A DNA stretch of 5,457 nt from an uncultured Saprospiraceae bacterium (GTDB lineage Bacteria > Bacteroidota > Bacteroidia > Chitinophagales > Saprospiraceae), in assembly GCA_937921525.1 (NCBI GenBank), contig CAKZUM010000605.1:1-5457 (forward strand), read 5' to 3'. This document shows, piece by piece, positions 5,081 through 5,457 of the stretch. Under the pieces are notes generated by a model that was given only the letters and a program-made list of their open reading frames with translations, made no database searches and was not told where the DNA came from. Within the stretch, counting starts at the first letter, position 1. The number at the start of each line of letters is the position of its first letter. The position numbers and the translations under genes are program-made.

Positions 5081-5113
5081 ATTCGCGTAAGTTACTTACT
5101 TCTTTATTTTAAT

Positions 5114-5457
5114 ATGCAGCAAAAAATACTAGTAACAGGCGGGACAGGTTTTGTAGGCTCATACCTATTGCGATATTTGGTGCAAAAAGGGTATCAAAAT
5201 ATCATTGCCATAAAAAGAAGTACGAGTTCAATGGCATTAGTGGAGATGGTAAAAGATAAGATTATATGGGTAGAAGGAGACATATTAGATATTGTTTTTT
5301 TGGAAGAAGTAATGGAGGGAGTCGAGCAGATCTATCATTGTGCGGCACTAGTATCTTTTGATCCAAAAGCAGCAGCAGCAATGAGACAAGTCAATATAGA
5401 AGGAACGGCTAATATGGTGAATATGGCCTTATTACATAACGTGCAGAAATTAGTACA
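5114..5457 (+). CDS. NAD-dependent epimerase/dehydratase family protein (extended SDR), 3' end outside the window
   Basis: The first 114 residues are visible and form the start of a Rossmann fold. MQQKILVTGGTGFVGSYLL holds the extended-SDR dinucleotide motif GxxGxxG (G9, G12, G15). GDILD (55-59) is the conserved acidic turn after the third strand, HCAALVSF (75-82) corresponds to the usual HxAA motif, and NIEGTANMVNMAL (94-106) is the conserved NxxGTxN helix. The catalytic YxxxK lies beyond the edge, so the reaction cannot be assigned. Relatives include nucleotide-sugar epimerases and dihydroflavonol-4-reductase-like oxidoreductases; the sequence around HCAALVSFDP looks closer to the latter. 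ATG 5114 is the first start and places GxxGxxG at the usual distance from the N-terminus. The gene diverges from the MFS operon, with a MITE in its promoter region. Confidence 0.88.
   Translation, partial: MQQKILVTGGTGFVGSYLLRYLVQKGYQNIIAIKRSTSSMALVEMVKDKIIWVEGDILDIVFLEEVMEGVEQIYHCAALVSFDPKAAAAMRQVNIEGTANMVNMALLHNVQKLV

Larger units (their letters stand above)
4640..5113. other. Divergent intergenic region between the MFS and epimerase genes
   Basis: About 470 bases hold no gene I can support. From left to right they contain the MFS leader and -7 box, about 150 bases of plain AT-rich DNA, the 33-base palindrome, the MITE with its target duplications, and the epimerase -7 box and leader. A 63-codon minus-strand reading frame at 4720-4911 runs through the palindrome and shows no recognisable domain. 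Confidence 0.8.

Overview
The window looks like chromosomal DNA from a Bacteroidota bacterium. The evidence is AT-rich intergenic DNA, ATG starts without Shine-Dalgarno sequences, and several good matches to the Bacteroidota-type -7 box TAnnTTTG (312-319, 1757-1764, 5073-5080 on +; 4699-4692 on -). The protein set also fits: an RseP-type protease with a Bacteroidota-like sequence, a membrane-anchored EEP-domain protein, and a small GIY-YIG protein between tRNA genes. I cannot assign a genus; a Saprospiria- or Cytophagia-like lineage is only a guess.

Layout. Positions 1-374 hold no gene. They contain a terminator of an upstream gene outside the window, a cluster of four short palindromes, a long hairpin and a candidate promoter. 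The rseP site-2 protease gene follows (375-1697). Next comes a promoter and a complete tRNA-Leu(CAA) with its terminator, then a 79-residue GIY-YIG endonuclease gene. After that lies a second copy of the same tRNA-Leu plus terminator. The second copy is identical over all 82 bases except for a 26-base GC-rich palindrome inserted exactly at the 5' junction of anticodon stem and loop. The second terminator works in both directions and also ends a convergent minus-strand operon: an MFS transporter (start about 4639) followed 5 bases later by a membrane-anchored endonuclease/exonuclease/phosphatase-family protein (ends 2307).

The divergent intergenic region 4640-5113 contains a perfect 33-base palindrome. 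It also contains a 144-base non-coding element with 23-base terminal inverted repeats and perfect 8-base direct repeats, which I read as a MITE. That element sits directly against the -7 box of the last gene, an extended-SDR NAD-dependent epimerase/dehydratase that runs off the right edge. Its insertion appears to have split that gene's ancestral promoter.

How the parts relate: rseP, the tRNA/GIY-YIG module, the MFS-EEP operon and the epimerase look like four independent transcription units. The most unusual parts are the duplicated tRNA-Leu around a GIY-YIG gene, with one copy interrupted by a palindrome, and the promoter-splitting MITE.
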